Positions 24,796-34,356 of a DNA stretch of 64,000 nt are shown piece by piece. The position numbers and the translations under genes are program-made. Below the pieces are notes generated by a model, which searched no databases, was not told the DNA's origin, and saw only the letters and a list, made by a program, of their open reading frames with translations. Position 1 is the stretch's first letter. Every line of letters begins with the position of its first letter. This DNA comes from Polaribacter sp. Q13 (GTDB taxonomy: Bacteria; Bacteroidota; Bacteroidia; Flavobacteriales; Flavobacteriaceae): contig NZ_CP074436.1 in assembly GCF_016858305.2 (NCBI RefSeq), positions 3,616,001-3,680,000 of the forward strand, written 5' to 3'.

Positions 24796-25833
24796 TTGGA
24801 TAAAAAGAAAGACATAAGAGCCTTAACCAAAGAACAATTACGCGATTTTTTTGTAGAAAATGGCGACAAAGCCTTTAGGGGAAATCAAGTTTATGAATGG
24901 CTTTGGAGTAAGTCTTTACATACCTTTGAGGCTATGACAAACATTTCTAAAGAAACTAGAGAAATGTTAGAAGCTAACTTTGTAATTAACCATATCAAAG
25001 TAGATTCTATGCAAAAAAGTAAGGATGGAACTATAAAAAACGGAATTAAATTACACGATGGTTTAATTGTAGAGTCAGTTTTAATTCCTACAGAAAAAAG
25101 AACAACAGCTTGTGTTTCTAGTCAGGTTGGGTGTAGTTTAGATTGTTTATTCTGTGCAACTTCACGTTTAAAAAGAATGCGTAATCTAAACCCAGATGAA
25201 ATCTATGATCAGGTTGTGGTAATTGATAAACAAAGTAGATTGTATTATGACAAAAAACTAACAAATATTGTTTTTATGGGTATGGGAGAACCTCTTATGA
25301 ACTATAAAAACGTAATGAAATCTATAGAGATGATTACATCTCCAGAAGGTTTAGGCATGTCATCTAAAAGAATTACCGTTTCTACCTCTGGAGTGCCAAA
25401 AATGATAAAAATGATGGCAGATGAAGAAGCTAAGTTCAATTTAGCGGTTTCTTTGCACTCTGCAATAGATGAAGTTAGAACTTCTATTATGCCATTTAAT
25501 GTCAATTTTCCTTTAAAAGATTTAAAAGAATCTTTAGAATATTGGTATGAAAAAACAGGAAGAGCAATTACCTACGAATATATTGTTTGGGGAGGCATTA
25601 ATGATAGAAAAGAAGATATTAAAGCCTTGGTAGCATTTTGTAAAGCGGTGCCTTGTAAAATTAACTTAATAGAATACAACCCAATTGATGACGGAGAGTT
25701 TCAACAAGCAAGTCCGTCTGCAATTAACAATTATATTTCTAATTTAGAAATGAATGATATTACGGTAAATGTAAGAAGAAGTAGAGGTAAAGATATCGAT
25801 GCAGCTTGTGGGCAATTGGCAAATAAATCTTAA
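24796..25833 (+). CDS. rlmN: 23S rRNA A2503 / tRNA A37 C2-methyltransferase RlmN
   Basis: 345 residues. Radical-SAM enzyme. The cluster-binding motif is CSLDCLFC (Cys113, 117, 120), and the second catalytic Cys is Cys338 in AACGQLANK. VFMGMGEPLMNY and ITVSTSGVP are family hallmarks. The start is TTG: the next Met is residue 47, inside the conserved N-terminal domain. It methylates 23S rRNA A2503 and tRNA A37. Own promoter and terminator. Confidence 0.96.
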   Translation: MDKKKDIRALTKEQLRDFFVENGDKAFRGNQVYEWLWSKSLHTFEAMTNISKETREMLEANFVINHIKVDSMQKSKDGTIKNGIKLHDGLIVESVLIPTEKRTTACVSSQVGCSLDCLFCATSRLKRMRNLNPDEIYDQVVVIDKQSRLYYDKKLTNIVFMGMGEPLMNYKNVMKSIEMITSPEGLGMSSKRITVSTSGVPKMIKMMADEEAKFNLAVSLHSAIDEVRTSIMPFNVNFPLKDLKESLEYWYEKTGRAITYEYIVWGGINDRKEDIKALVAFCKAVPCKINLIEYNPIDDGEFQQASPSAINNYISNLEMNDITVNVRRSRGKDIDAACGQLANKS

Positions 25834-25870
25834 TATTTTATTTAGAGTATATCATTAAGAAATAAAATAA

Positions 25871-25913
25871 AAAAGAGCTAAATAGATATTATAATCTGTT
25901 TAGCTCTTTTTTT
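25871..25913 (+). terminator. rlmN terminator
   Basis: A 17-bp stem (25871-25887 with 25894-25910, one G-U) and a T-run. It also ends transcription from the convergent gene at 25933. Confidence 0.92.
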
Positions 25914-25932
25914 ATGTTTTAAAATATTATGT

Positions 25933-26529
25933 CTAACCTCTTCTTCTTTCTAATAAAACAAACATCATTAAAGACAACATAACTCTGTCGTCATCATCAC
26001 TATCAAGTTCCCCTATTTTAGAAACTTCAAAGTTTTTACCAAAGAAAGATTTTAATTTTTTAAGCTCTACAACAGTTTTACCTTGTTGGTTTTTTACCAA
26101 ATATGTTGGGTTAAAAAGATACCCAGTAAAAAAACTTAAAACAGGAATTTCACCAAGCATAGAGTCTAAAACTTTTACCCAAGGGTTTTTCTCGTTTATA
26201 ACGTATTGTTTTTTTTGATGCTGATCGATAATCTCATAATGAGCATTCCAAAGAGATTTCCATCCTTTTCTTGCTACTTTTCCAAACTCTTTATCACTTT
26301 TGTCATAGAAGGAATATGCGGTAGAAAAATCTAACCATTTATCCGCTTTAATCTTGTAGTTTAATTTAGCTTTTGTGTCGTTTTCATAAATGCTAATGTC
26401 TTCTTTAAGTTTAAACATTTTCTGACGCACATAAGCAATAGGTTTTCCGCTGCTATCTTTTGCAGTAAAATCATTGGCTAGTGTAGATATTTTAAATTCA
26501 AAAGTAACCGGAAAATTAATGTCTTGCAT
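25933..26529 (-). CDS. LURP-one/Tubby-like C-terminal domain protein
   Basis: 198 residues, no signal peptide. The run of beta-strands with DSSGKPIAYVRQKMFKLKED, then a hydrophobic strand (GEIPVLSFFTGYLFNPTY) and the closing DDDRVMLSLMMFVLLERRR helix, fits the LURP-one/phospholipid-scramblase-like fold, in which a central helix sits in a 12-stranded barrel. Function in bacteria is unknown. It precedes the MORN-repeat gene on the same strand but with a 180-base gap in which I see no signal. Confidence 0.65.
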   Translation of the reverse strand: MQDINFPVTFEFKISTLANDFTAKDSSGKPIAYVRQKMFKLKEDISIYENDTKAKLNYKIKADKWLDFSTAYSFYDKSDKEFGKVARKGWKSLWNAHYEIIDQHQKKQYVINEKNPWVKVLDSMLGEIPVLSFFTGYLFNPTYLVKNQQGKTVVELKKLKSFFGKNFEVSKIGELDSDDDDRVMLSLMMFVLLERRRG

Positions 26530-26709
26530 AGTAATTTAGTTTGTAAGTTTTAAATTCGAAGATAATAGAAATTTAAAAGTTAGAACTTATTAAATAAGTT
26601 TAATTTGTCTAGAAAAATAGGTCGATTTATAATTATTACGTGCTTAAAATTACCAACTAAAAATACAATAAACTACATTTAATTTTCTTGTCTTTTTTTA
26701 GAACTAAAT

Positions 26710-28245
26710 TTAATCAAAAGTTTTTGTTGATATTTTTTTGCCTAGTTTATAAAGAATTTCTTGAGTTACATCTCCTGCCAAACTATAATATTTCCAAATA
26801 CCATCTTTATCATTATTAGCGTAATTACCTTCTATAGAAACGGTATTTGCTGCGTTATACTTTTTGTAAAGTCCATGTTTGTAATTATTTTCGTACGTAA
26901 TCTCTTCTAATAATCTACCTTTTTTAGAATCAAAAAACTTCCACAATCCATTCTTGTATTTTTTAAAAAAAGTACCGCTTTTAATTAATATACCATCACT
27001 ATTATATATTTCTACAGTAGCATTGTCAGATTTCCCTATTCTTTTTATAATTTCTCTTTTATTTCCATTTTCGAAATAAGATTCTAAATTAATTGGGTTC
27101 CCTTTTTCATAGAATCGCTTTACCAAAATCATTTCGTTAACATTATATTTAAAATAATCTCCCTCTAATTTTCCGTCTACATAGGTGCCAGATTCTTTTA
27201 ATTTTCCTGTTATATGATATCTCTTATAAGAATAACTTTTAGGGTCTTTGTAAGATTTTTCGTAGGTAATGTTTCCATCTTTATCTTTCTCAAACCAATT
27301 TCCACTAGGCTCTCCTAAATTATATTCTTCTAAGTAAACATTACCTCTAGAATACTGTCTAAACCACTTGCCGTGTCTTTTGTTATTTTTAAAAAACTCT
27401 ACTTTTGTTTTTTCTCCTTCTTTATTATATTGAACATATTCACCATCTACACGTCTATCTTTATAAGTTTTTTTAGATTGTAAAGTACCATCGTCATAAA
27501 ACCTTTTTTCTGTATAGTCTCCTTCAGAAAGATATGTTTTTTCCCATTTTAAGATACCTTCATCATTTTTTTCAAACCAATAACCATCCTTTTTACCTTC
27601 TTTATAATTTTGGATATATTTTATATTTCCATTTGTATGATATGCTTTAAAAGTATACGTTTTTGGAGTCGTATATTTTTTTTCAAAAAGAAGGTTTTTT
27701 CCTTCAATTTTACTAAACCAAGTACCTTTAGGAATATCATTTTGATATTCTTCTTGATTGATAATATTTTTTTCTGTGTTTCTTCTATATTTAGATTTTT
27801 TCCAAAAGATTCCATCTTTTAAATCATTTTTATAGTTTTCTTTAGCTATTTTTTCTCCTTCTTTATTATAGGTAATCCATTCTCCCGATTTTTTTCCAGA
27901 AGAGAAATTTCCTTTTTGTTCTATAGATTTATCTTCAAAATAAGTAGTAAAATCTCCATCTTTAAGACCATTTTTATAATTTACTTCAGAAATTAAATTG
28001 CCATTACTGTCATAATTTATTCGCTTATTAAAAATGATTCCATCAGTAAATGAAATTTTAGAATAAGATCCATCTCGTTTAGCAATTTTAAATGTACCTT
28101 TTAATTTGTCGCCTTTTAAATTTTTGTAGATAGTTTCTTTTCCAAATTTTTGAATGTCAATATCTCTCCAAAGCATTGTTTCTTGCGAAAAAATTACGTT
28201 TTGAAATAGAAATAAAATAATTAAATAGATAAATGCTTTTCTCAT
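26710..28245 (-). CDS. Secreted MORN-repeat protein (YwqK-like)
   Basis: 511 residues. N-terminal signal peptide (IYLIILFLFQNVIFSQ). The rest is an array of about a dozen or more MORN_2-type repeats of ~22 residues, each a variant of NGxxxGxWxxYxxxG: GEWITYNKEGEKI, GDYFKYNVNE, GLWKFFDSKKGR and GIWKYYSLAGD. Such proteins are often labelled YwqK-family antitoxins by database rules, but no toxin gene is adjacent and the protein looks exported, so I would not call it an antitoxin. Probably an envelope beta-repeat protein of unknown role. Confidence 0.8.
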   Translation of the reverse strand: MRKAFIYLIILFLFQNVIFSQETMLWRDIDIQKFGKETIYKNLKGDKLKGTFKIAKRDGSYSKISFTDGIIFNKRINYDSNGNLISEVNYKNGLKDGDFTTYFEDKSIEQKGNFSSGKKSGEWITYNKEGEKIAKENYKNDLKDGIFWKKSKYRRNTEKNIINQEEYQNDIPKGTWFSKIEGKNLLFEKKYTTPKTYTFKAYHTNGNIKYIQNYKEGKKDGYWFEKNDEGILKWEKTYLSEGDYTEKRFYDDGTLQSKKTYKDRRVDGEYVQYNKEGEKTKVEFFKNNKRHGKWFRQYSRGNVYLEEYNLGEPSGNWFEKDKDGNITYEKSYKDPKSYSYKRYHITGKLKESGTYVDGKLEGDYFKYNVNEMILVKRFYEKGNPINLESYFENGNKREIIKRIGKSDNATVEIYNSDGILIKSGTFFKKYKNGLWKFFDSKKGRLLEEITYENNYKHGLYKKYNAANTVSIEGNYANNDKDGIWKYYSLAGDVTQEILYKLGKKISTKTFD

Positions 28246-28331
28246 TGTCTTTTTAGTCTTAATAAATAGGTGAATTTTGTTGTAAAATTATTGTTTTTTT
28301 ATTTAAAACAGTGTTTTTATTATTAATCTAT

Positions 28332-28339
28332 TATTTTTG
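28332..28339 (+). promoter_or_regulatory. Candidate promoter (-7) of the polyprenyl synthetase gene
   Basis: TATTTTTG matches TAnnTTTG, 22 bases before the ATG at 28362. It lies inside the longer possible frame from 28311 and so argues for the 28362 start. Confidence 0.5.
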
Positions 28340-28361
28340 CTTCGAAATTATTTTTCGTAAA

Positions 28362-29339
28362 ATGAAACCAGTAGAACTTATAAAACTTCCCATTAAGAAT
28401 GAGATGGAACTCTTTGAAGAAAAATTCAAAGATTCTATGTTGTCTAAGGTTCCACTCTTAAACAGAATTACCTATTATATTGTTCGTAGAAAGGGAAAAC
28501 AAATGCGACCAATGTTTGTCTTTTTGGTAGCAAAAATGGTTTCTGATGGAGGTTTTGATGAGAGAACTTATAGAGGTGCTTCTGTAGTAGAGCTAATACA
28601 TACGGCAACTTTGGTGCACGATGATGTGGTAGATGATAGCAATAGACGTAGAGGTTTTTTCTCTGTTAATGCACTCTGGAAAAATAAAATTGCGGTTCTG
28701 GTTGGAGATTTTTTACTCTCAAAAGGATTATTATTATCCATAGATAATGAAGATTTCGATTTGCTGAAACTAATTTCTATTGCCGTTCGAGAAATGAGTG
28801 AGGGCGAATTACTTCAAATAGAGAAAGCAAGAAAGTTAGACATTACACAAGATGTTTATTTTGATATTATTCGTAAAAAAACAGCGACTTTAATTGCTGC
28901 TTGTTGTGGTATTGGTGCAGCTTCTGTTGGCGCTAATAATGATACAGTACAACAAATGCGGAAATTTGGAGAATATATTGGTATTGCCTTCCAGATTAAA
29001 GATGATTTGTTTGATTATTCTGATGAAAAAATTGGAAAACCTACAGGAATTGATATTAAAGAGCAGAAAATGACGCTACCTTTAATTCATACCTTAAATA
29101 CTTGTTCTAAAAAAGAAAAAGCATGGTTAATCAATTCGATTAAAAAGCACAATAAAGATAAAAAACGAGTTAAAGAGGTAATTACTTTTGTTAAAGGTAA
29201 TGGAGGAATAGAATATACCACCGCTAAAATGAATGATTATAAAAATAAGGCATTAGCTATTTTAGAAAACTATCCAGAATCTGAATATAAAAAGTCTCTT
29301 TTCACCATGATAGATTACGTAGTAGAACGTAAAATATAG
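28362..29339 (+). CDS. Polyprenyl (octaprenyl-type) diphosphate synthase
   Basis: 325 residues from the ATG at 28362. The frame is open from 28311, but the extra 17 residues are hydrophobic, not family-like, and cross the promoter element. The first Asp-rich motif is LVHDDVVDDSNRRRG and the second is IKDDLFDYS; both bind magnesium and the diphosphates. RKGKQMRPMFVF is the IPP-binding region. It elongates prenyl diphosphate for quinones (menaquinone in this group). Cytoplasmic; close to IspB. Confidence 0.93.
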   Translation: MKPVELIKLPIKNEMELFEEKFKDSMLSKVPLLNRITYYIVRRKGKQMRPMFVFLVAKMVSDGGFDERTYRGASVVELIHTATLVHDDVVDDSNRRRGFFSVNALWKNKIAVLVGDFLLSKGLLLSIDNEDFDLLKLISIAVREMSEGELLQIEKARKLDITQDVYFDIIRKKTATLIAACCGIGAASVGANNDTVQQMRKFGEYIGIAFQIKDDLFDYSDEKIGKPTGIDIKEQKMTLPLIHTLNTCSKKEKAWLINSIKKHNKDKKRVKEVITFVKGNGGIEYTTAKMNDYKNKALAILENYPESEYKKSLFTMIDYVVERKI

Positions 29340-29351
29340 TTTACTATACTT

Positions 29352-31760
29352 TTAAATATTAGCTTTTAAAGAAATTACAAAATTTCTACCGGGAGAAACA
29401 ATTCCAGAACTATAAGGTCTGTAACGCTTGTCTGTAATATTCTCTAATCCTGTAGATATTAGTAAATTATCAGTAAATCTATAAGACGTTTTTAAGTTTA
29501 ATGTTATATAAGAAGGAGAGTATGGGTTTCCGTTTTTATCAATTGCGTAGATATAATCTTTTGCTTTTTCACTATCAGGTAAATCTTCATAAGCAACAGA
29601 GCCACTATAATCTGCGTATAATTGGGCTTTTAACTTACTAGCATTATACGTAAGACGTGTGGTACCAAACCAAGGAGCAGCATGTCTAGAAGGACTGGTG
29701 TCTCCGTTGTCTAATTCTTCTTCTCCTTTTTGATAACTAATTGTAGAAGATAAACCAATTCCATTTCCTAATTCAGCCTCAAAGCCTGTTTGAAAACCAT
29801 ATACATTAGCAACAGCAGCATTTTGAATTGCTTGTATTGTACTTAATTCACCATCATAAATCATTTCAGTTTCACCATTTAAAGTGTAATCTCTTTGTAC
29901 CATGGCATCTTTTAAATTAGTATAAAAACCGGTAAGTTCAATTTTTAAGTAATCGCCAAATGTTTTTACTGCAGAAACATCGATATTATAAGCATATTCT
30001 GCTTTTAAGTCTGGGTTTGGTACCACAACAGAACCAGGTTCCGAATCGAAAACTTTACCAACGTCATCTACATTGGGTGAGCGAAAAGCTGTAGAGAAAT
30101 TAGTGCTTAATAACCAATCATCTTCAGGTCTAAAAACCAAACCTAAACTACCAGTTAAAGCGCCATCACTTATATTTGCATCTGTAAAAGGAAAATCGTA
30201 AAAAGTAGTATCGAAAGTTGCATTTAAACTGTAAAAATTATAACGCAAACCAGATTGTAAAACCCATTTTTTAGAATAATTATACTGGTTAGAAACATAA
30301 AAACCTAAAGAAGACCAATTAGAATCTGGATATCTACTTGGTCCAGCTTGAGAAATATTAGTAGAAATATCTGTATTAACTCCTGTAGAGTTTACGTCAT
30401 TATAAACATATTCTGCTCCGTAAAATAATTTACTTTTTCTATTTAAACTTTTAAAGAAATCGAGGTTAGTAGAATAAGCATCTACTCTTTCTGTTCTTGT
30501 TTCTCTTTGATCGTCATTAAAATCTCTACTTATTCTACTTTCATCAAATTTTTGATAGGTTAGTCTTAAAGTAACATCATCATAAAAAGTACTATTTCCT
30601 TTTTTGTTGATTTCAAAATTATTCATCATCCATTTTTGTGGGCCGTAGCTCCATTCTCCATATTTAGGATTTCCGTCTTTAGTCATTAAATGTCTATCAT
30701 ATCTAGAATAACTAGAAGTTTCCGATAGATGAAAACCATATTCGAAGTTCCATTTTTCACTTGGTTTAAACCTCACTTTTTGCATCAAGTTGGTTTGTGT
30801 GTAACCAGTAGGCGTTTGAATTTTTGGATTTTTATTAGTAATTACAATATCTTCATTATTTTGCCTTTCTACATATACATTTCTTAAATATTCATCCGGA
30901 CCATTACTACCCATTTTTAAATCGCCATAATCATTATAGCTCAAACTGGTAACAAATGCCCATTTTTTATAGCCTAAATTAAAATCGGCATGATAGGTTT
31001 TTTCTTCATTTGCAGAAGAAAATCGGGTAAACGCATTTCCTGTAATTAGAGTTTCATCATCTAAAGATAAACTTGGAGATAAAGTTTTAAAACTCATTAC
31101 TGCTCCAATAGCATCACTGCCATAGATTACAGAACCTGGCCCAAAAATTATTTCGGTTTCTGCAATAGCAAAAGGGTCTAAAGAAATTACATTTTGAAGA
31201 TTACCCGCTCTAAAAATGGCGTTATTCATTCGAACTCCATCAATCGTATATAATAATCTGTTGGTTGCAAAACCTCTTATCATTGGGCTTCCTCCTCCTT
31301 GTTGACTTTTTTGCATAAAAACTTTACCAGAAACAGTAAGTAAGTCTGCTGCCGTTTGTGTGTTCATTAATTGTATTGCCTTTGGCGATATAACACTAAC
31401 TTTAGAGGCTAAATCAGATGTTTTTTGTTTCCATCTTGTAGCTGAAATAACAATTTCATCTATTTTTAAAATAGTTGGAGTAAGTTTTACTATAAAGTTA
31501 TTTTTCTTTAAAGCTTGATAACTTCTAAATTGTGTTTTAAAACCTAAAAATCGAATTTCTAATTTTTCAGCGCTTTCAAAATCACTAATATCCGCTTGTC
31601 CTTTTCCATTAGTAGTAACGTAGTCATTGGTTAACTTGTTAAATATGGTTACTTGCTCTAATTGTTCTTTAGTCTCTTTGTTTAGAATAGTAAGAATTTG
31701 GGAACTTGCAGTAAAGTTTAGAAACAAAAGGAAAAAAATAAAAGTAATTTTTTTAATCAT
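29352..31760 (-). CDS. TonB-dependent receptor, possibly heme/hemoprotein type
   Basis: 802 residues. Signal peptide (1-20), a carboxypeptidase-like domain (ILNKETKEQLEQVTIF...DISDF, ~22-100), a plug domain (~105-225) and a 22-strand outer-membrane barrel. GGGSPMIRGFATNRLLYTID and GVRMNNAIFRAGNLQNV resemble hemoglobin/heme receptors (HmuR/TIGR01786-like), but the substrate is uncertain. It ends with a strand closing NFVISLKANI. The GH3-like gene lies 78 bases upstream on the same strand. No Fur-like site was identified. Confidence 0.82.
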   Translation of the reverse strand: MIKKITFIFFLLFLNFTASSQILTILNKETKEQLEQVTIFNKLTNDYVTTNGKGQADISDFESAEKLEIRFLGFKTQFRSYQALKKNNFIVKLTPTILKIDEIVISATRWKQKTSDLASKVSVISPKAIQLMNTQTAADLLTVSGKVFMQKSQQGGGSPMIRGFATNRLLYTIDGVRMNNAIFRAGNLQNVISLDPFAIAETEIIFGPGSVIYGSDAIGAVMSFKTLSPSLSLDDETLITGNAFTRFSSANEEKTYHADFNLGYKKWAFVTSLSYNDYGDLKMGSNGPDEYLRNVYVERQNNEDIVITNKNPKIQTPTGYTQTNLMQKVRFKPSEKWNFEYGFHLSETSSYSRYDRHLMTKDGNPKYGEWSYGPQKWMMNNFEINKKGNSTFYDDVTLRLTYQKFDESRISRDFNDDQRETRTERVDAYSTNLDFFKSLNRKSKLFYGAEYVYNDVNSTGVNTDISTNISQAGPSRYPDSNWSSLGFYVSNQYNYSKKWVLQSGLRYNFYSLNATFDTTFYDFPFTDANISDGALTGSLGLVFRPEDDWLLSTNFSTAFRSPNVDDVGKVFDSEPGSVVVPNPDLKAEYAYNIDVSAVKTFGDYLKIELTGFYTNLKDAMVQRDYTLNGETEMIYDGELSTIQAIQNAAVANVYGFQTGFEAELGNGIGLSSTISYQKGEEELDNGDTSPSRHAAPWFGTTRLTYNASKLKAQLYADYSGSVAYEDLPDSEKAKDYIYAIDKNGNPYSPSYITLNLKTSYRFTDNLLISTGLENITDKRYRPYSSGIVSPGRNFVISLKANI

Positions 31761-31838
31761 TTTATGTTTTTAGGTATAGATATTTTTTTGATTTAATCAT
31801 CAAAAATCATGCCTATCAGCTAAGAATGAAAAATAATA

Positions 31839-33356
31839 TTAAGAATTTTTTAAGACTAATAATTCTTCTACAAAATCTCTTGTATTAGATAATCTAGGTA
31901 CTTTATGTTGGCCTCCTAGTTTGTTTTTTTGTTTTAACCAACTATAAAATAAACCATCTTCTACTTGGTGCACTTTTGGAGCCATTAAAGTCATATTTAA
32001 ATAGCGTTTAGCTTCATAATCTGAATTAATAGATTTTAATGCATTGTCTAGTATTTCAGAAAAATAACCAATAGATTTTGGTTTTTTACTGAATTCTATA
32101 ATCCATTCATGTCCACCTTTTTCTTTACCTTCCATAAAAATGGGACCTACGGTATAATCAGAAATAGTAGCTGTTGTTTTTTCACAGGCTAGCTTTAAGG
32201 CATCTTCAACATTTTCTATATTTAGTTCTTCCCCAAAAACATTTATATAATGTTTTGTGCGTCCCGTAATTTTAATTCGATAAGGTTCTAAAGAGGTAAA
32301 ACGAATGGTATCACCAATTAAATAACGCCACAAGCCTCCGTTTGTAGTAATAATTAAAGCGTAATCGATGTCTTTTTTAACATCAGAAAGTGTTATAGTT
32401 TTAGAATTTTCTCCTTTATATGAACTCATCGGAATAAATTCATAAAAGATTCCGTAATCTAACATTAGCAATAATTCTTTGGAGTTATTTCTATCTTGAA
32501 TCGCAAAGAAACCTTCTGAGGCATTGTAAATTTCGTAATATTTAAAATTCTTTTTTGGAATGATTTTTTTGTATTGTTCTCTGTAAGGATTAAAATTTAC
32601 ACCTCCATGAAAATACACTTCTAAGTTAGGCCAAACTTCTAAGATATGCTCTTTTCCAGTTCTTTCTAAAATACGGTTTAGCAGTACCAACATCCAACTT
32701 GGTACACCTGCTAAACTTGTAATATCTTCATCGATAGTTTCATCAATAATGGCATCCATTTTTGTTTCCCAGTCACTCATTAAAGCCACTTCTTGACTAG
32801 GAGCAGAGCTAAAATCTGCCCAAAAAGGCATGTTTTCTATAATAATTGCAGATAAATCTCCAAAATAAGAATTGTTGTCTTGGTAAACATCCGAACTTCC
32901 GCCTAGGCGCAATCCTTTACCTGTAAAAAGTTGTGTGTCTTCATTATTATTAATGTATAAACACAACATATCTTTACCGGCTTTCATATGGCAATACTCT
33001 AAAGCTTCATCAGAAACAGGTATAAATTTACTTTTTGCGTTGGTGGTTCCGCTACTTTTTGCAAACCATTTAATATCTGTTGGCCAGAATAAATTTTGTT
33101 CGCCTTTTCTACAACGTTCTATTAATGGTTCAAAAGTTTCATATTTCTGAATAGGAACATTTTTAGTGAAATCTCTATGGTTTTTTATGTTGGCATAGTT
33201 ATATTTTTTACCAATTTCTGTGTTTTTTGCAGAATTTACAAGCTTTAGAAGTAATTCATTTTGAACATCAATAGGATATTTTAAAAATAACTCTATTTGA
33301 TGTTTTCGTTTCTTTAAAAACCAAGAAATTATAGAATTGATAATTTGAAAAGCCAT
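31839..33356 (-). CDS. GH3-family acyl-acid amido synthetase-like protein
   Basis: 505 residues over the whole GH3 fold (ANL adenylating superfamily). Hallmarks: WFAKSSGTTNAKSKFIPVS (ATP-binding loop), YFHGGVNFNPYREQY, YNASEGFFAIQD, and TNGGLWRYLIGDTIRFT with the hinge, then ITGRTKHYINVFGEEL. Plant GH3 enzymes join amino acids to jasmonate or auxin; bacterial members have unknown substrates, though the fold predicts acyl-adenylate formation and amide ligation. Cytoplasmic, widespread in Bacteroidota. It lies upstream of the TonB receptor and may share its transcript. Confidence 0.88.
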   Translation of the reverse strand: MAFQIINSIISWFLKKRKHQIELFLKYPIDVQNELLLKLVNSAKNTEIGKKYNYANIKNHRDFTKNVPIQKYETFEPLIERCRKGEQNLFWPTDIKWFAKSSGTTNAKSKFIPVSDEALEYCHMKAGKDMLCLYINNNEDTQLFTGKGLRLGGSSDVYQDNNSYFGDLSAIIIENMPFWADFSSAPSQEVALMSDWETKMDAIIDETIDEDITSLAGVPSWMLVLLNRILERTGKEHILEVWPNLEVYFHGGVNFNPYREQYKKIIPKKNFKYYEIYNASEGFFAIQDRNNSKELLLMLDYGIFYEFIPMSSYKGENSKTITLSDVKKDIDYALIITTNGGLWRYLIGDTIRFTSLEPYRIKITGRTKHYINVFGEELNIENVEDALKLACEKTTATISDYTVGPIFMEGKEKGGHEWIIEFSKKPKSIGYFSEILDNALKSINSDYEAKRYLNMTLMAPKVHQVEDGLFYSWLKQKNKLGGQHKVPRLSNTRDFVEELLVLKNS

Positions 33357-33438
33357 AGAAAATCGTAAGTTTGTTTTAAAGGATTTTAGAACAAGTACTG
33401 TTTTAAAACCAAAGTTTAAAAATACTAAAATTTGTGCG

Positions 33439-34230
33439 ATGATTTACCAAGGAGTTTTAAAAAAAATGATGACTGAAAATGCAGAACAAATTCAGTATTA
33501 TTTAGATATGAAAACTGATTTTATAAACATGAATCAGTTAATAAATAAAGAAATAACCATCAATTTTGTAACTTATGAATGTTTAAACTGTGGTTTAGAA
33601 AAGAAAATTTATCGACAAGGTTTTTGTAAATCTTGTTTTTTTGAAATTCCGAGTGCCGCAGATTGGATTATGAAGCCGGAATTAAGCAAAGCACATTTAG
33701 GGATAGAAGATAGAGATTTAGCGTATGAACAAGCGGTACAATTAAAGCCACATATTGTGTATTTGGCAAATTCTAGCAATGTAAAAGTGGGCGTAACAAG
33801 AAAATCGCAAGTGCCAACACGTTGGATAGATCAAGGAGCACACGAAGCAATTGAAATTCTGGAAGCTCCCAATAGATATTTAGCAGGTATTACCGAGGTT
33901 GCTTTAAAAGACCATGTAGCCGATAAAACCAATTGGCGTAAAATGCTAAAAAATGATATTGAAGATGTGGATTTGGTAGCTTGGCGAGAAAAATTAAAAG
34001 AATTTATACCAGAAGAAGCAAAAGAATACTTTATCGAAAATAATTCTGAAACACATATTAATTTTCCAGTTATAAAATATCCAGAAAAGCCTAAAAGTTT
34101 AAACTTGATTAAAACACCAACTTATAAAGGTAAATTAGTTGGAATAAAAGGACAGTATTTAATTTTTGAAGACGAGACTGTTTTTAATGTTAGGAGTAAT
34201 GAAGGTTTGGTGGTTTCTATAACTATCTAA
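33439..34230 (+). CDS. DUF2797 family protein
   Basis: 263 residues. It opens YQGVLKKMMTENAEQIQYYL and carries two CxxC pairs (CLNCG and CKSC, near residues 53-75), probably a zinc site, followed by IVYLANSSNVKVGVTRKSQV, the most typical DUF2797 segment. The C-terminal ~70 residues are a separate small domain. Function unknown; the VKVGVTR segment recalls GIY-YIG-like folds, which is speculative. Divergent from the GH3 gene. Confidence 0.85.
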   Translation: MIYQGVLKKMMTENAEQIQYYLDMKTDFINMNQLINKEITINFVTYECLNCGLEKKIYRQGFCKSCFFEIPSAADWIMKPELSKAHLGIEDRDLAYEQAVQLKPHIVYLANSSNVKVGVTRKSQVPTRWIDQGAHEAIEILEAPNRYLAGITEVALKDHVADKTNWRKMLKNDIEDVDLVAWREKLKEFIPEEAKEYFIENNSETHINFPVIKYPEKPKSLNLIKTPTYKGKLVGIKGQYLIFEDETVFNVRSNEGLVVSITI

Positions 34231-34260
34231 AATTCTTTGTTAAACTAAACAAAATAATTA

Positions 34261-34345
34261 TTACACAAAGATTCACAGAGAAAGTCATTGTTTTTTTCCT
34301 GTGAATCTCTGTGGAATGCTCTGTGTGGCTCCGCTAAATAACTAC
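34261..34345 (+). repeat. Imperfect palindromic ATTCACAGAG-type repeat (family D)
   Basis: ACACAAAGATTCACAGAG (34263-34280) is complementary, with two mismatches, to CTGTGAATCTCTGTGG (34299-34314). A second CTCTGTG follows. It lies between convergent genes at 34230 and 34357. Similar CACAGAGATTCACAGAG sequences are, as I recall, found dispersed in other genomes. Confidence 0.55.
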
Positions 34346-34356
34346 AGTATTACCTT

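Noticed and set aside
26710-28245. Toxin-antitoxin system around the YwqK-like gene
   Set aside because: No toxin-like neighbour, and the protein has a signal peptide.
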